The notes under the pieces are model-generated. The model did no database searches. It was not told the origin of the DNA and worked only from the letters and a program-made list of their open reading frames with translations. From assembly GCA_003152275.1 (NCBI GenBank), contig PLZU01000105.1, positions 1 through 46,010 on the forward strand: DNA of 46,010 nt. The letters run 5' to 3'. Source of the stretch: Actinomycetota bacterium. Its GTDB lineage: Bacteria; Actinomycetota; Thermoleophilia; Gaiellales; Gaiellaceae. Of this stretch, positions 16,261 to 26,083 are shown one piece after another; the first letter of the stretch is position 1; each line of letters opens with the position of its first letter. A program made the translations under genes and the position numbers.

Positions 16261-18024
16261 GTGACCGAGAGCGTGGAGCGCTCCGACGAGCGCTGGGATC
16301 TCGATCGCGAGCGAGGTCTGCTGATCGGCTGGGACGTCGCGATCCCGATGGACGATGGTCTTGTGCTGCGGGCGGACGTGTTCCAGTCCGTGCACGGAGG
16401 CCAGCACCCCGTGATCCTGGGCTACGGGCCGTACGGGAAGGGGCTGGCCTTCCAGGAGGGCTACCCCGACCAGTGGCGGATCATCGAGGAGCGCTATCCG
16501 GAGGCGCTGGAGGGCTCGTCGAACGTGTACCAGAACTGGGAGGTGGTCGACCCGGAGCAGTGGGTGCCGGAGGGCTACGTGTGCGTCCGCGTCGATTCCC
16601 GCGGCGCCGGCCGCTCTCCCGGGTTCCTCGACCCGTGGTCGCCGCGTGAGACGCGCGACCTGTACGAGTGCATCGAGTGGGCCGCGGCGCAACCGTGGTC
16701 CAACGGACGCATCGGGCTGAGCGGGATCTCTTATCTCGCGATGAATCAGTGGACGGTGGCATCGCTGCAGCCGCCTCACCTGGCCGCGATCTGCGCCTGG
16801 GAAGGAGCCGCGGACTTCTACCGCGACACGACCTACCACGGCGGGATCCGCTGCGTGAACTGGGACAACTGGTACGAGATGCAGGTGATGAGCGTCCAGC
16901 ACGGCGTCGGCGATCGGGGGCCGCGCAATCCGCTGACCGGTGAGACGGCGTGCGGCCCGGAAACGCTGACAGACGAGGAGCTGGCCGCTAACCGGGTCGA
17001 CTTTGCCGCCGACATCCGCACCCATCCGCTCGACGACGACTACCACCGAGGCCGCTCCCCCATCTGGGATCGCGTCACCATCCCGCTGCTGTCGGCCGCC
17101 AACTGGGGCGGCCAGGCGCTGCACGCGCGCGGCAACTTCGAAGGCTTCGCTCGCGCTGCGTCGGCCCACAAGTGGCTCGAGGTGCACGGCGGCGAGCACT
17201 GGACCGCCTTCTACGCCCCATACGGCGTCGAGCTCCAGAAGCGCTTCTTCGGGCACTTCCTGAAAGACGAGGACACCGGCTGGCACCACCAGCCGCGGCT
17301 GCTGCTGCAACTGCAGCGCATCAATGGGACGTTCCAGGAGCGCGGCGAGTCGGAGTGGCCGCTTGCACAGACACGCTGGACACGGCTCTACCTCGACGCC
17401 AGCGAGCGCTCGCTTCAGGAGCAGCCTGGGCAGCGGCCAGAGTCGATCTCATACGACCCACTCACCGGAAACGCCGAGTTTCTCAGCGCGCCTTTCGAGC
17501 GCGAGACCGAGCTCACGGGGCCCAGCGCCGCCACGCTGTTCGTCTCTTCGGCAACCACCGACGCGGACCTGTTCCTGATCCTGCGCCTCCTCGATCCCGA
17601 CGGCGAGGAGGTCGTCTTCCAGGGCTCGAATGATCCTCGCACCGCGCTTGGCAAGGGCTGGCTGCGGGCCTCTCATCGCTGGCTCGACCCCGACCTCACC
17701 CTCGACTATCGGCCCTACCACACACACGACCGCATCGAGCCGCTCCAACCCGGCGCCGTCTACGAGCTCGCGATCGAGATCTGGCCGCTGAGCGTGATCG
17801 CTCCCGCCGGCTACCGGCTCGGCCTCGTCGTCCAGGGACGCGACTACGAGCGCGACGAAGCTGCGCAACTGGCTAACTTCCGCGTCCCGCTACGCGGGTC
17901 GGGGCCCTACCTGCACACCGACCCCGACGATCGACCGGTCGACCCCTTCGCCGGCCGCGTCACCGTCCACACCGGCACCACGACACCCTCCTCGCTCCTC
18001 TTGCCGGTGATTCCCGAGAGCTAA
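16261..18024 (+). CDS. CocE/NonD family hydrolase (X-Pro dipeptidyl-peptidase S15 type)
   Basis: A 587-residue serine hydrolase. The alpha/beta-hydrolase domain has the nucleophile S157 in GLSGISYLAMNQW and the oxyanion region near VRVDSRGAGRSPG; a candidate catalytic His lies in GGEHWTAF. The C-terminal part is the jelly-roll beta domain typical of cocaine esterase, cephalosporin acylase and PepX relatives (from about residue 370, ending YLHTDPDDRP). The family cleaves esters, amides or N-terminal X-Pro dipeptides; which one applies cannot be told. No signal peptide, so cytoplasmic. It is transcribed alone from a short divergent region. Confidence 0.88.
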   Translation: MTESVERSDERWDLDRERGLLIGWDVAIPMDDGLVLRADVFQSVHGGQHPVILGYGPYGKGLAFQEGYPDQWRIIEERYPEALEGSSNVYQNWEVVDPEQWVPEGYVCVRVDSRGAGRSPGFLDPWSPRETRDLYECIEWAAAQPWSNGRIGLSGISYLAMNQWTVASLQPPHLAAICAWEGAADFYRDTTYHGGIRCVNWDNWYEMQVMSVQHGVGDRGPRNPLTGETACGPETLTDEELAANRVDFAADIRTHPLDDDYHRGRSPIWDRVTIPLLSAANWGGQALHARGNFEGFARAASAHKWLEVHGGEHWTAFYAPYGVELQKRFFGHFLKDEDTGWHHQPRLLLQLQRINGTFQERGESEWPLAQTRWTRLYLDASERSLQEQPGQRPESISYDPLTGNAEFLSAPFERETELTGPSAATLFVSSATTDADLFLILRLLDPDGEEVVFQGSNDPRTALGKGWLRASHRWLDPDLTLDYRPYHTHDRIEPLQPGAVYELAIEIWPLSVIAPAGYRLGLVVQGRDYERDEAAQLANFRVPLRGSGPYLHTDPDDRPVDPFAGRVTVHTGTTTPSSLLLPVIPES

Positions 18025-18026
18025 CG

Positions 18027-18246
18027 CCGCCCCCGGCCGGCACCGGCGACAAAGAGCGCTTCTCGGTCTCGACGCCGAAGAAGTAGAGCCAGCACATGTC
18101 GACTCCGACCTCGATCTAACTGCTGCTCTGGACCCGCGAGATGCGGCCGAACTTGGCCATCCAGCGGGTCGAGACCTCCTCGACGAGGCTCTTGTGCAAG
18201 TGGTGAGCGCCATCGCCCCCGCTCGGCGGACGGCCGGCGTCGGGCG
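18027..18246 (-). pseudogene. Short gene remnant between CocE and the dehydrogenase
   Basis: A minus-strand frame reads HHLHKSLVEEVSTRWMAKFG..., is stopped by an in-frame TAG, and continues in the same frame as IEVGVDMCWLYFFGVETEKR before ending. The amino-acid composition on both sides of the stop looks coding, unlike the Arg/Ser-rich shadow frames. I do not recognise the family. It is probably the decayed 3' part of a lost gene. Confidence 0.35.
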
Positions 18247-19251
18247 TCACGAAACCGGCTCTTTCACGGCCTCCGGGTTCAGGAGGTTCGGCGGAGTTTC
18301 GCCCTTGATCATCGCGATCATGTTCTCAGCTGCCATCATCGACATCAACGTGCGTGACTCGTAGGTCGCGCTGCCGATGTGCGGCGTCAGGATCACGTTG
18401 TCCATCTTGAACAGCTCCTCCGGCGGCGCGGGCTCTCCCACTGGCGGCTCCGTCCAGAAGACGTCGAGCCCCGCGCCGGCAATCGCGCCGCTACGCAGTG
18501 CGTCGAGCAGCGCAGCCTCGTCGACGATCCGCCCACGAGCGCTATTGACGAAGAACGCCGTCGGCTTCATCAGGCCGAACTCGCGTGAACCGATCATCAG
18601 GTGCGTGGACGCGTTGTAGCTCGCCATCAGCGTCACGAAGTCCGCCTTCCGGAGCACGTCATCCTTGTCACTCACCCACCCGACACCGAGAGCCTGCTCC
18701 TGCTCGAGAGACAGCCGCTCGCGCTTCGTGTAGATGACCTCCATCTCGAAGGCCCGCGCACGCTTTGCGATCTGCTGACCGATCCCGCCCATCCCGATCA
18801 GACCCAGGACTTTCCCGGGCAACGAGTGCCAGAGGAATGACATCGACTGTTCCTGACGGAAGCGCCCGCTCCGTGTGAAACGGTCGGCCTCGACGAGCCG
18901 CGTCGCGAGGCCGACGATCAGCGCCATCGTCAAGTCGCACGTCGTCGTCTGGATGACGTGATCGATGTTGGTGACAGGGATGCCGCGCTCGGTGGCCGCG
19001 TCGAGATCGATCACGTTCGTGATCATCGTCATCGCCGCGATCCCGCGGAGGTCGGGGTTCGCGTCGAGGATGTCGGCGTCTATCGGCGTGTCGCCGAGCG
19101 TGTAGAGGTAGTCTGACCTCGTCAGCGCCGCCTTGAGCTCGTCGCGGCTGATCATCCGCTCCGACGCGAACACCTCCACCTCGGCGTGCTCCTCCAGAGC
19201 CCGCAGCGCAACGTCCATGATCGGTTGAACGACGAACAGTCTCGGTTTCAC
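18247..19251 (-). CDS. D-2-hydroxyacid dehydrogenase, NAD-binding (second copy)
   Basis: A 334-residue D-2-hydroxyacid dehydrogenase of the glyoxylate/hydroxypyruvate reductase type. It has the Rossmann loop GMGGIG (153-158) and catalytic R239 (NSARGR), E268 (FWTEPP) and H291 (TPHIGSATYE). It starts at GTG 19251 with GGAGGG upstream, six bases after the stop of a candidate 49-residue ORF, and is divergent from an M24 gene. The association of this family with an M24 protein repeats that at 5258-7548. Confidence 0.9.
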   Translation of the reverse strand: MKPRLFVVQPIMDVALRALEEHAEVEVFASERMISRDELKAALTRSDYLYTLGDTPIDADILDANPDLRGIAAMTMITNVIDLDAATERGIPVTNIDHVIQTTTCDLTMALIVGLATRLVEADRFTRSGRFRQEQSMSFLWHSLPGKVLGLIGMGGIGQQIAKRARAFEMEVIYTKRERLSLEQEQALGVGWVSDKDDVLRKADFVTLMASYNASTHLMIGSREFGLMKPTAFFVNSARGRIVDEAALLDALRSGAIAGAGLDVFWTEPPVGEPAPPEELFKMDNVILTPHIGSATYESRTLMSMMAAENMIAMIKGETPPNLLNPEAVKEPVS

Positions 19252-19257
19252 GACGCG

Positions 19258-19407
19258 CTAACCCTCCGTCTTTGGATTTGCCAGGATCTCCACTTCCCGA
19301 CCGCCGAACTCCAGCGCCTCGACGGTGAACAGCCGCCGCGCCCGCTTCCGCGCGAGCTTTGCCCTCAGACGGTCGGACCAGGGAGACTGCGTCGCCCGCT
19401 CCGCCAC
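19258..19407 (-). CDS. Candidate leaderless small protein, 49 residues
   Basis: The frame opens at GTG 19407, six bases downstream of the TAGCAT -10 box, and ends at TAG 19260-19258, six bases before the hydroxyacid dehydrogenase start. The product begins MAERATQSPW, has a basic middle (RLRAKLARKRARRLF) and a beta-like tail (TVEALEFGGREVEILANP). I know no family for it. A leaderless start, protein-like C-terminal half and tight spacing argue that it is real; its shortness and lack of a homologue argue for caution. The basic stretch could bind nucleic acid (inference). Confidence 0.45.
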   Translation of the reverse strand: MAERATQSPWSDRLRAKLARKRARRLFTVEALEFGGREVEILANPKTEG

Positions 19408-19413
19408 CGCGCG

Positions 19414-19463
19414 ATGCTACTCGGTTCTGCCAGCGGTCTGGATGATCCAGTCATCTTGGATCA
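19414..19463 (-). promoter_or_regulatory. Promoter with 21-bp palindromic operator, copy B
   Basis: On the minus strand, TAGCAT (19419-19414) has TCCAGA 17 bases upstream and then the palindrome TGATCCA-N7-TGGATCA (19443-19463) with perfect 7-bp arms. The order, spacing and much of the sequence between match copy A at 8210-8259. It should drive the small ORF and the hydroxyacid dehydrogenase, and the operator lies about 57 bases before the divergent M24 start, so one protein could control both directions. Confidence 0.6.
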
Positions 19464-19519
19464 ACATGCCCCGCACGGAAACGACGAACCCTGCGTTTGT
19501 TTGTGTGAGAATCGCGTCG

Positions 19520-20764
19520 GTGAGCAACGGTGTGCGTAGCGATCTGGCCACGTTTGCGCACGGGCAGTTCCGGGTCGACTACGAGCATCGCCCCGATCCG
19601 CATGTGCTGCGGGAGAAGCGCGTCGCGCGGGCGCGCGCGGAGATGCAGGCGGCCGGGCTGGATGCCCTGCTGCTCTGGAAAGACGAGAACGTCCGCTACC
19701 TGACCGGTCTGCGCGCGCAGCTGATCGCGGGCAAGACGACGCTTCTCAACGGTTGCCTGCTGGTCGACGATGCGGCGCCAATTCTGCTCGCCTCCGGCGG
19801 CGAGGTGCAGCGCGCCCGGGTCGTGATGCCCTGGATCGAGGAGCTGCACACCGTTCCGATCATGGAGGCGCGCGGGCTCGTCCGCGGCGCGGTCGAGCAC
19901 ACGATTGGCCCCCTGCTCGAACGCTATGGAATCGGCGCGCTCGGTCTCGACGAAAGTGCCTACTGCCAGGTCGAGGCGCTCAAAGAGCTCGCGCCCAGCG
20001 TTGCGCTGGCCGACGGAGACGCCGTCATGCAACGCGCCCGCCTGATCAAGTTCCCCGAAGAGATCGCCTTCATCGAGGAAGCCTGCGCAATCGCAGAAGG
20101 CGTGCTCGAGATGGCGATCGATGCGATCCGCCCCGGCGTCCGCGAGACCGACGTCGTCGCCGAGGCGATGCGCGAGCTCTACCGGCTCGGCGGCGAGCTC
20201 TCCCACGTCGCTACGCCCTTTGTCGCGTCCGGCGAACACATGGCACCGCCTAACCGGATCCCCTCCGACAAGATCATCCGCAACGGCGACGTAGTCTTCA
20301 TCGACATCGGCGCAATGTGGTCCGGCTACTTCGGAGACATCGGCCGCACTGTCATCTGCGGCACCCCCCGCCGCCACCAACAAGAGGTCTACACCGCCGT
20401 CTACCAGGCACTTGCTGCCGCAACCGACACCATGCGCGCCGGGAGCACGAACGACGACGTCGCCCGAGCCGCCCGCGACGCCGCCGGGGCCTACAACCTC
20501 GCCGACAACTTCATCAGCCTCTTCATCGGACACGGCGTCGGCATCGGTGCAAACGAGCCGCCCTACATCGGCGAAAACCTACCCGGCGCCGAAACCGTCG
20601 TGCTCCAAGAAGGCATGACCTTCGCCGTCGAACCGCTCATCTGGACGCCCGGCACACGTGGCGGCGCCGGCGTCCGCCTCGAAGACACGATCCTCGTCAC
20701 ACCCGACGGCGGCCGCCCACTCGACCGCGCCCCGTTCGACGACAAGCTCCTGCTCGACATCTGA
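19520..20764 (+). CDS. M24 family metallopeptidase (Xaa-Pro aminopeptidase/prolidase-like), second copy
   Basis: Starting at GTG 19520 (414 residues); the frame is open to 19325 but that part is not conserved. The creatinase-like N-terminal domain covers about residues 30-180, and the pita-bread domain has all five canonical metal ligands: D262, D273, H338, E371 and E388 (FIDIGAMWSGYFGD, IGHGVG, FAVEP, RLEDT). So this one fits a dinuclear metallopeptidase, unlike the copy at 6250. A GAGAAT box seven bases before the GTG suggests a leaderless start. It is divergent from the dehydrogenase and ends 20 bases before the convergent MFS gene. Confidence 0.87.
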   Translation: MSNGVRSDLATFAHGQFRVDYEHRPDPHVLREKRVARARAEMQAAGLDALLLWKDENVRYLTGLRAQLIAGKTTLLNGCLLVDDAAPILLASGGEVQRARVVMPWIEELHTVPIMEARGLVRGAVEHTIGPLLERYGIGALGLDESAYCQVEALKELAPSVALADGDAVMQRARLIKFPEEIAFIEEACAIAEGVLEMAIDAIRPGVRETDVVAEAMRELYRLGGELSHVATPFVASGEHMAPPNRIPSDKIIRNGDVVFIDIGAMWSGYFGDIGRTVICGTPRRHQQEVYTAVYQALAAATDTMRAGSTNDDVARAARDAAGAYNLADNFISLFIGHGVGIGANEPPYIGENLPGAETVVLQEGMTFAVEPLIWTPGTRGGAGVRLEDTILVTPDGGRPLDRAPFDDKLLLDI

Positions 20765-20784
20765 GTCTTGCAGGCGTTCGAGCA

Positions 20785-22287
20785 TTAGAAGGCTTCCTGG
20801 ACAGGCTCATCTTGGAGGGTTCGGCGCAGCGGCACCTCGGAGATGCCGACGAGCGCAGTAACGAAGACGGCCGCCGCGACGCAGGCCGTGACGAGAAAGC
20901 CTGGCCGGATGGCGTGCTCGAGCGCAATCCGCACATCGAGTGGTAGCGAGCGGGCGTTGACACCGTTCAGAGCATCCGCGAAGCGTCCCGGCAACCGCTG
21001 GTTGATCATCACTCCCATGATTGCGACGCCGAACGTGGAGCCCATCGCGCGCGCCGACTGCGTCAAGGCCGTGGCGGAACCGATGTCGGCAAGCGGCACT
21101 GCGTTTTGCACCGACATCACGAAGACCTGCATCATCAGCCCGAACCCGACCCCAGCTACCATCATGTCCAACGCAGCCCGTACGCTCGTCGTCGCGATGT
21201 TCATGCGCCAGAGCAGCAGCGAGCCGGTGGTCACTACGAGCGGGCCGACGAGCGCGGTGGGCCGTAACCGCCCGGTGCGCGCGATCCACTGACCGGTGAG
21301 GAAGCTCGCGAAGACATCCCCCACCAGCAGCGGCATCAGCGCGATCCCGGACGACGTCGCCGAGGTTCCGATTACGGTCTCGACGAAGAGAGGGACGTAA
21401 CTCAGGAGCGCGTACATTGCCATCGCGGCGAGCCCGATGGCAATGAGGCTCGCTCTGACCGTCTTGATGCGGATGTACTGAAAAGGCAGGACCGGTTCGG
21501 GGACGCGTCGTTCGACGATCACGAATGTCGCAGCGAGCAGACCCGCGGCGACGAACGACCCGACGATCGGGGCGGACGGCCAGGAGTACTGCGCACCGCC
21601 GCTAACGACCGCGAAGAGTAGCGCGGTCGTCGCTGCGGCGAGGACCGCGGCGCCGACCCAATCGATCGAGTGCGCGCGGCCGGGCGGGCGCCCGGGCATC
21701 GTCGCGAGGATGAGGGCGAGTGCCGAGGCGCCGAGCGGCACGTTGAGGTAGAAGACCCAGCGCCAGCTTGCGTGATCGGCGATGAATCCGCCAGCCAGGG
21801 GTCCGGCGATGGAACCGGCCGCGAATCCGGCGCCGAGCAGCCCGTGGTAGCGGCCGCGCTCGCGAAGCGGAACAATGTCTCCGACGGTGGCGAGCGCGAG
21901 GGGAAAGAGGGCGCCGGCGCCGACGCCTTGCAAGCCGCGGAACACCACGAGCTCCACCATGTTCTGCGAGAGCGCGCAGAGCACGGAGCTCACGACGAAC
22001 ACGGAGATGGCGAAGACGAAGAGGATCCGCCGCCCGTAATGATCGCCGAGCTTGCCGTACAGCGGTACAGTGACGGCGCTCGTGAGCATGTATGAGGTGA
22101 ATGCCCACGAATACAGCGACAAGCCGCCGAGGTCGGCGACGATCCGCGGCAGTACGGTCGAGATCACGGTTTGGTCGAGCGCAGTCAGCATCAACGCAAC
22201 CATCAGTCCGCCGTAGATCGCGAGTACGCGCCCGAGCGTGAGCTCGTAGCCCGCCGGAGTAGACCCCAAACGCGCGCGTACCGTCAC
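20785..22287 (-). CDS. MFS drug/proton antiporter, DHA2 (EmrB/QacA) family
   Basis: A 500-residue membrane protein with about 14 hydrophobic helices. It shows the MFS loop motif GKLGDHYGRR after helix 2 and the early motif TALDQTVISTVLPRIVADLGG of the DHA2 family. It would export a toxic or signalling compound using the proton gradient. The GTG start at 22287 is divergent from the second ACMSD-like gene, 85 bases away. Its usual TetR or MarR regulator is not next to it. Confidence 0.9.
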   Translation of the reverse strand: MTVRARLGSTPAGYELTLGRVLAIYGGLMVALMLTALDQTVISTVLPRIVADLGGLSLYSWAFTSYMLTSAVTVPLYGKLGDHYGRRILFVFAISVFVVSSVLCALSQNMVELVVFRGLQGVGAGALFPLALATVGDIVPLRERGRYHGLLGAGFAAGSIAGPLAGGFIADHASWRWVFYLNVPLGASALALILATMPGRPPGRAHSIDWVGAAVLAAATTALLFAVVSGGAQYSWPSAPIVGSFVAAGLLAATFVIVERRVPEPVLPFQYIRIKTVRASLIAIGLAAMAMYALLSYVPLFVETVIGTSATSSGIALMPLLVGDVFASFLTGQWIARTGRLRPTALVGPLVVTTGSLLLWRMNIATTSVRAALDMMVAGVGFGLMMQVFVMSVQNAVPLADIGSATALTQSARAMGSTFGVAIMGVMINQRLPGRFADALNGVNARSLPLDVRIALEHAIRPGFLVTACVAAAVFVTALVGISEVPLRRTLQDEPVQEAF

Positions 22288-22310
22288 TGCACGAATCTAC
22301 TCGCTCGTAC

Positions 22311-22340
22311 TTGACAGCGTGTGCAACGCATCTCAAGACT
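22311..22340 (+). promoter_or_regulatory. Possible promoter of the second amidohydrolase
   Basis: A perfect TTGACA (22311-22316) is followed after 18 bases by a poor AAGACT (22335-22340). A GTGCA/TGCAC pair (22321-22325, 22340-22344) spans the same place and might be an operator. Confidence 0.3.
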
Positions 22341-22372
22341 GCACCGAGTCAAGCCAACGTGCGGAGGACAAC

Positions 22373-23353
22373 ATGAAGACCGATGTGCACAACCACGCCG
22401 TCCCTGAAGCCGTGATGGAGTTCTTTGCGCAAGAGCCTGCGTTCGGCCTGAAGGTGACCGGTGACCGCCATCTCAGCGGCGGCCCCGAGGGCGAATACGA
22501 GCTCGAACCCGCGTTCTACGACGCGGACGCCAAGGTCGCGAACCTCGAGTCACACGGCCTTGAGGCGGCAGTCATCTCGGTCGACCCGCCGTTCTTCTAC
22601 TACGACATCGACGCCGGAGCCAGCGCTACGCTCGCAGAGGTCGTCAACGACGGGCTCCGGAACATCTGCGCGAAGCGCCCGGACCGGCTGCGGTGGATGG
22701 CGACGGTGCCGCTGCAGGATCCGGAGCTGGCAGCGACGATGCTCGCGCAGCAGCAGCGCGCGGGTTGCGTCGGCGTGGAGATCGGCACGAGCACGGGAGC
22801 GAGACGCCTCGACGACGCCGCGCTAGAGCCGTTTTGGGCCGCGACAGAAGAGCTGGGCCTGCCGGTGATGCTCCACCCCGCCTACCAGCATCCGCACCCG
22901 GGATTCGACGCCTTTCACCTCACGAACGTGATCGGCAACATGCTCGAGACAACGATCGCCATTGAGCGGCTGATCCTCGCGGGCGTGCTCGATCGGCATC
23001 CGGGCGTGACTGTCCTCATCGTTCACTCCGGAGGATACGTCGCCTATCAGCAGGGCCGCCTGCGCCACGCCCGGCAGGTCCGGTCATACCCGGAATCAAC
23101 GCCACGTGATCCCGCCGCGTACTTCGGCCGCGTCAAGTTCGACTGCCTCACGCACGACCGCCAGGCACTCGAGTTTCTTGTCGCGAAGGTGGGCGCCGAC
23201 AACGTGCTGATGGGGACGGACCTCCCCTGCGACATGGCGACGCCGGAGCCGTGGACGGAGCTCGTTGCCGCGACCGACTACGAGACTGCGTGCAGGATCG
23301 CGGGCGAGAACGTGGCGGAGGTCTTTGGACTTCCGCAGGTGGCGGCCGTCTAG
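22373..23353 (+). CDS. Amidohydrolase family protein, ACMSD-like (second copy)
   Basis: A 326-residue amidohydrolase-2 protein. I use ATG 22373 because GCGGAGG lies just upstream; the longer frame from 22319 is unsupported. Metal ligands are H6 and H8 (DVHNH), with the later His in VMLHPAY and IVHSGG and the Asp in MGTDLP. It is related to the first copy at 15151 but clearly diverged. As a decarboxylase- or hydrolase-type enzyme it may act on a carboxylated ring or ring-cleavage product. It precedes the ABC locus on the same strand, separated by a 214-base gap with its own promoter. Confidence 0.88.
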   Translation: MKTDVHNHAVPEAVMEFFAQEPAFGLKVTGDRHLSGGPEGEYELEPAFYDADAKVANLESHGLEAAVISVDPPFFYYDIDAGASATLAEVVNDGLRNICAKRPDRLRWMATVPLQDPELAATMLAQQQRAGCVGVEIGTSTGARRLDDAALEPFWAATEELGLPVMLHPAYQHPHPGFDAFHLTNVIGNMLETTIAIERLILAGVLDRHPGVTVLIVHSGGYVAYQQGRLRHARQVRSYPESTPRDPAAYFGRVKFDCLTHDRQALEFLVAKVGADNVLMGTDLPCDMATPEPWTELVAATDYETACRIAGENVAEVFGLPQVAAV

Positions 23354-23494
23354 CCACGAGTCGATCCTCGCGGGACATCTTCATCGATCGTCCGCCCACG
23401 AGCAGGTATTGATGAGAACGCCGTCGAAGTCGCCAGTGCCACCTGTAGGCGACCCACAACACAAGGACGCGTACGCGGATGGTTGCAGCGGCGT

Positions 23495-23523
23495 TTGCGC
23501 GCCGCCTGCCGCCACGCTATGTT
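23495..23523 (+). promoter_or_regulatory. Promoter of the ABC ATPase gene
   Basis: TTGCGC (23495-23500) and TATGTT (23518-23523) are 17 bases apart, in the 214-base gap before the ATPase start at 23568. The expected transcript leader is about 38 bases and contains GAGG/GGAG sequences. Confidence 0.45.
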
Positions 23524-23567
23524 CGCCGCACTCCAACCGCAGAGGTCCGAGGAGCAGCGGCGCACTG

Positions 23568-24737
<1,170 letters not shown>

Positions 24738-24744
24738 GTCGCGC

Positions 24745-25437
24745 GTGCTACGGCATTCCGTCATCTGGCTCCTCCGCGACACGACGACCCCTCAGCAGCG
24801 GATCGAGATGCTCAAGGGCCTCGCGTTCCTGCGGATGGAGTGCCCGATGGTCAAAGCCGGCGATTATGGGGAGGACATCTTCGGCGGCTCACGCACATTG
24901 CAGGAGGTGCGGCCCTTCGACCGCACGCCGATCTGGCGCCGAGAAGGCGACGGACCGCCTTCAAACTACGACGTCGCGCTTCACCTCGACTTTGACGACT
25001 GGGACGGGCACGAGGAGTACAGCGCCGACCAGACTCACGCGCATATGTCACGCTTCAACGAAGCGGCGTCGTGGGACGAGCTCACCGCGCGCGTCGACTG
25101 GTACTACGACGGCGAGCCGCCGACACGCCACAGGCACGTCAAGCATGTCGCCATGTTCGTGTGGGCGGACGACGCCAACGAATCTGCCAGGCAGCGCGCC
25201 ATCGACGCGGTCCAGACGCTCGTCGAAGTGCCGGAGGTCGAATCGGTCGCCGTAGGCCACAACGTCGGCACGCTCCAGAGCGACTACGACTGGATCATGG
25301 ACGTTCAGATCCCGGACCGCTCGTCAACCGAGCGGCTGCTCGCCGGCGAGCGCTACGCAGCTGCGATGGCCGACGTCGCAGCGGCCACGAAGTATGAGTG
25401 GACTGCGCGCCTCTCGCACATGATGCGCCGGTCGTAA
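24745..25437 (+). CDS. Tandem Dabb-domain protein (first of three)
   Basis: A 230-residue protein made of two dimeric alpha/beta-barrel (Dabb, stress-responsive A/B barrel) domains, about residues 1-120 and 131-230. Each begins with a typical strand (RHSVIWLL, KHVAMFVW). The halves are joined by LTARVDWYYDGEP, a motif shared with the other two tandem-Dabb proteins here. Dabb proteins include cyclases and small-molecule-binding proteins; no catalytic residue can be named with confidence. Starts at GTG 24745, seven bases after the ATPase stop, so it belongs to that operon. It is a clear paralogue of the protein at 30251-30943. Confidence 0.75.
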   Translation: MLRHSVIWLLRDTTTPQQRIEMLKGLAFLRMECPMVKAGDYGEDIFGGSRTLQEVRPFDRTPIWRREGDGPPSNYDVALHLDFDDWDGHEEYSADQTHAHMSRFNEAASWDELTARVDWYYDGEPPTRHRHVKHVAMFVWADDANESARQRAIDAVQTLVEVPEVESVAVGHNVGTLQSDYDWIMDVQIPDRSSTERLLAGERYAAAMADVAAATKYEWTARLSHMMRRS

Positions 25438-25444
25438 TACCGGC

Positions 25445-26083
25445 TCAGCCGGACTTCATTGTGTGTTGGATCTGCGCCGTTCGCTCGGTCTGCGTCAACG
25501 GGCCGAGGAGCTCCTGTGCGGCTCTCCAGGCCGGGTGCTCGAGGAAGGCGCGCGCAGTGTCGCCGTCGACGAAGTGCGCCTCGACGACGAGGTCAGCACG
25601 CCCGATGCCGGCCCAGCCGAGGTCGTCGACGACCTCGAGCGCCTGGAGGCTCTCACAGTCCGCACGCAACGATGCGAGCGCGCGGCGCGCTTCCTGTTTT
25701 GCTTCCGCGTCGACGCCCTCCTGCCAGAAGTGCAGTGCGAGATGTCTGACCCTGCCCTGGATCGATGGCTGTCCTTTGTAAACGTAATCGGCTCGGGCCG
25801 TGATCTCCTCGTGTGTCAGCGTGTCGATGAAGGCCCCGACCCGGTAATGGTGTGGGTCCGAGTTGTAATCGTCCCACGAGGCCTTGTCCCGATGATCGCG
25901 TGCGAGAAGCAGGCTGTAGTTCGCGGCCCCCGCAAGCCCGAGATCCTCCCCGAAGTCGACCGCATCCACGCGGCTCGCGTAGCTGATGTACGCAAGGCCT
26001 TCCTTGGCGCTGAGCTTCTGCTCAAGCTGGGTGGCGTCCTGCCACCGCCAGAGCACTACGCGGCGAATGACCGGCGTGATCAC
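25445..26083 (-). CDS. Tandem Dabb-domain protein (divergent third member)
   Basis: On the opposite strand to its neighbours and facing the first Dabb gene. From GTG 26083 it has 212 residues; the frame is open to 26152 and the start is uncertain. It again has two Dabb-like halves beginning IRRVVLWRW and VRHLALHFW, joined by ITARADYVYKGQP, matching the linker of the two plus-strand paralogues, though overall similarity is low. It is likely the same kind of protein acting on a related ligand. Its upstream gap carries the binding-protein promoter on the other strand. Confidence 0.7.
   Translation of the reverse strand: MITPVIRRVVLWRWQDATQLEQKLSAKEGLAYISYASRVDAVDFGEDLGLAGAANYSLLLARDHRDKASWDDYNSDPHHYRVGAFIDTLTHEEITARADYVYKGQPSIQGRVRHLALHFWQEGVDAEAKQEARRALASLRADCESLQALEVVDDLGWAGIGRADLVVEAHFVDGDTARAFLEHPAWRAAQELLGPLTQTERTAQIQHTMKSG

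Noticed and set aside
19325-19519. Longer N-terminus of the second M24 gene
   Set aside because: The extra 65 codons overlap the shared promoter-operator module and show no conserved sequence; the M24 N-terminal domain fits a start at 19520.
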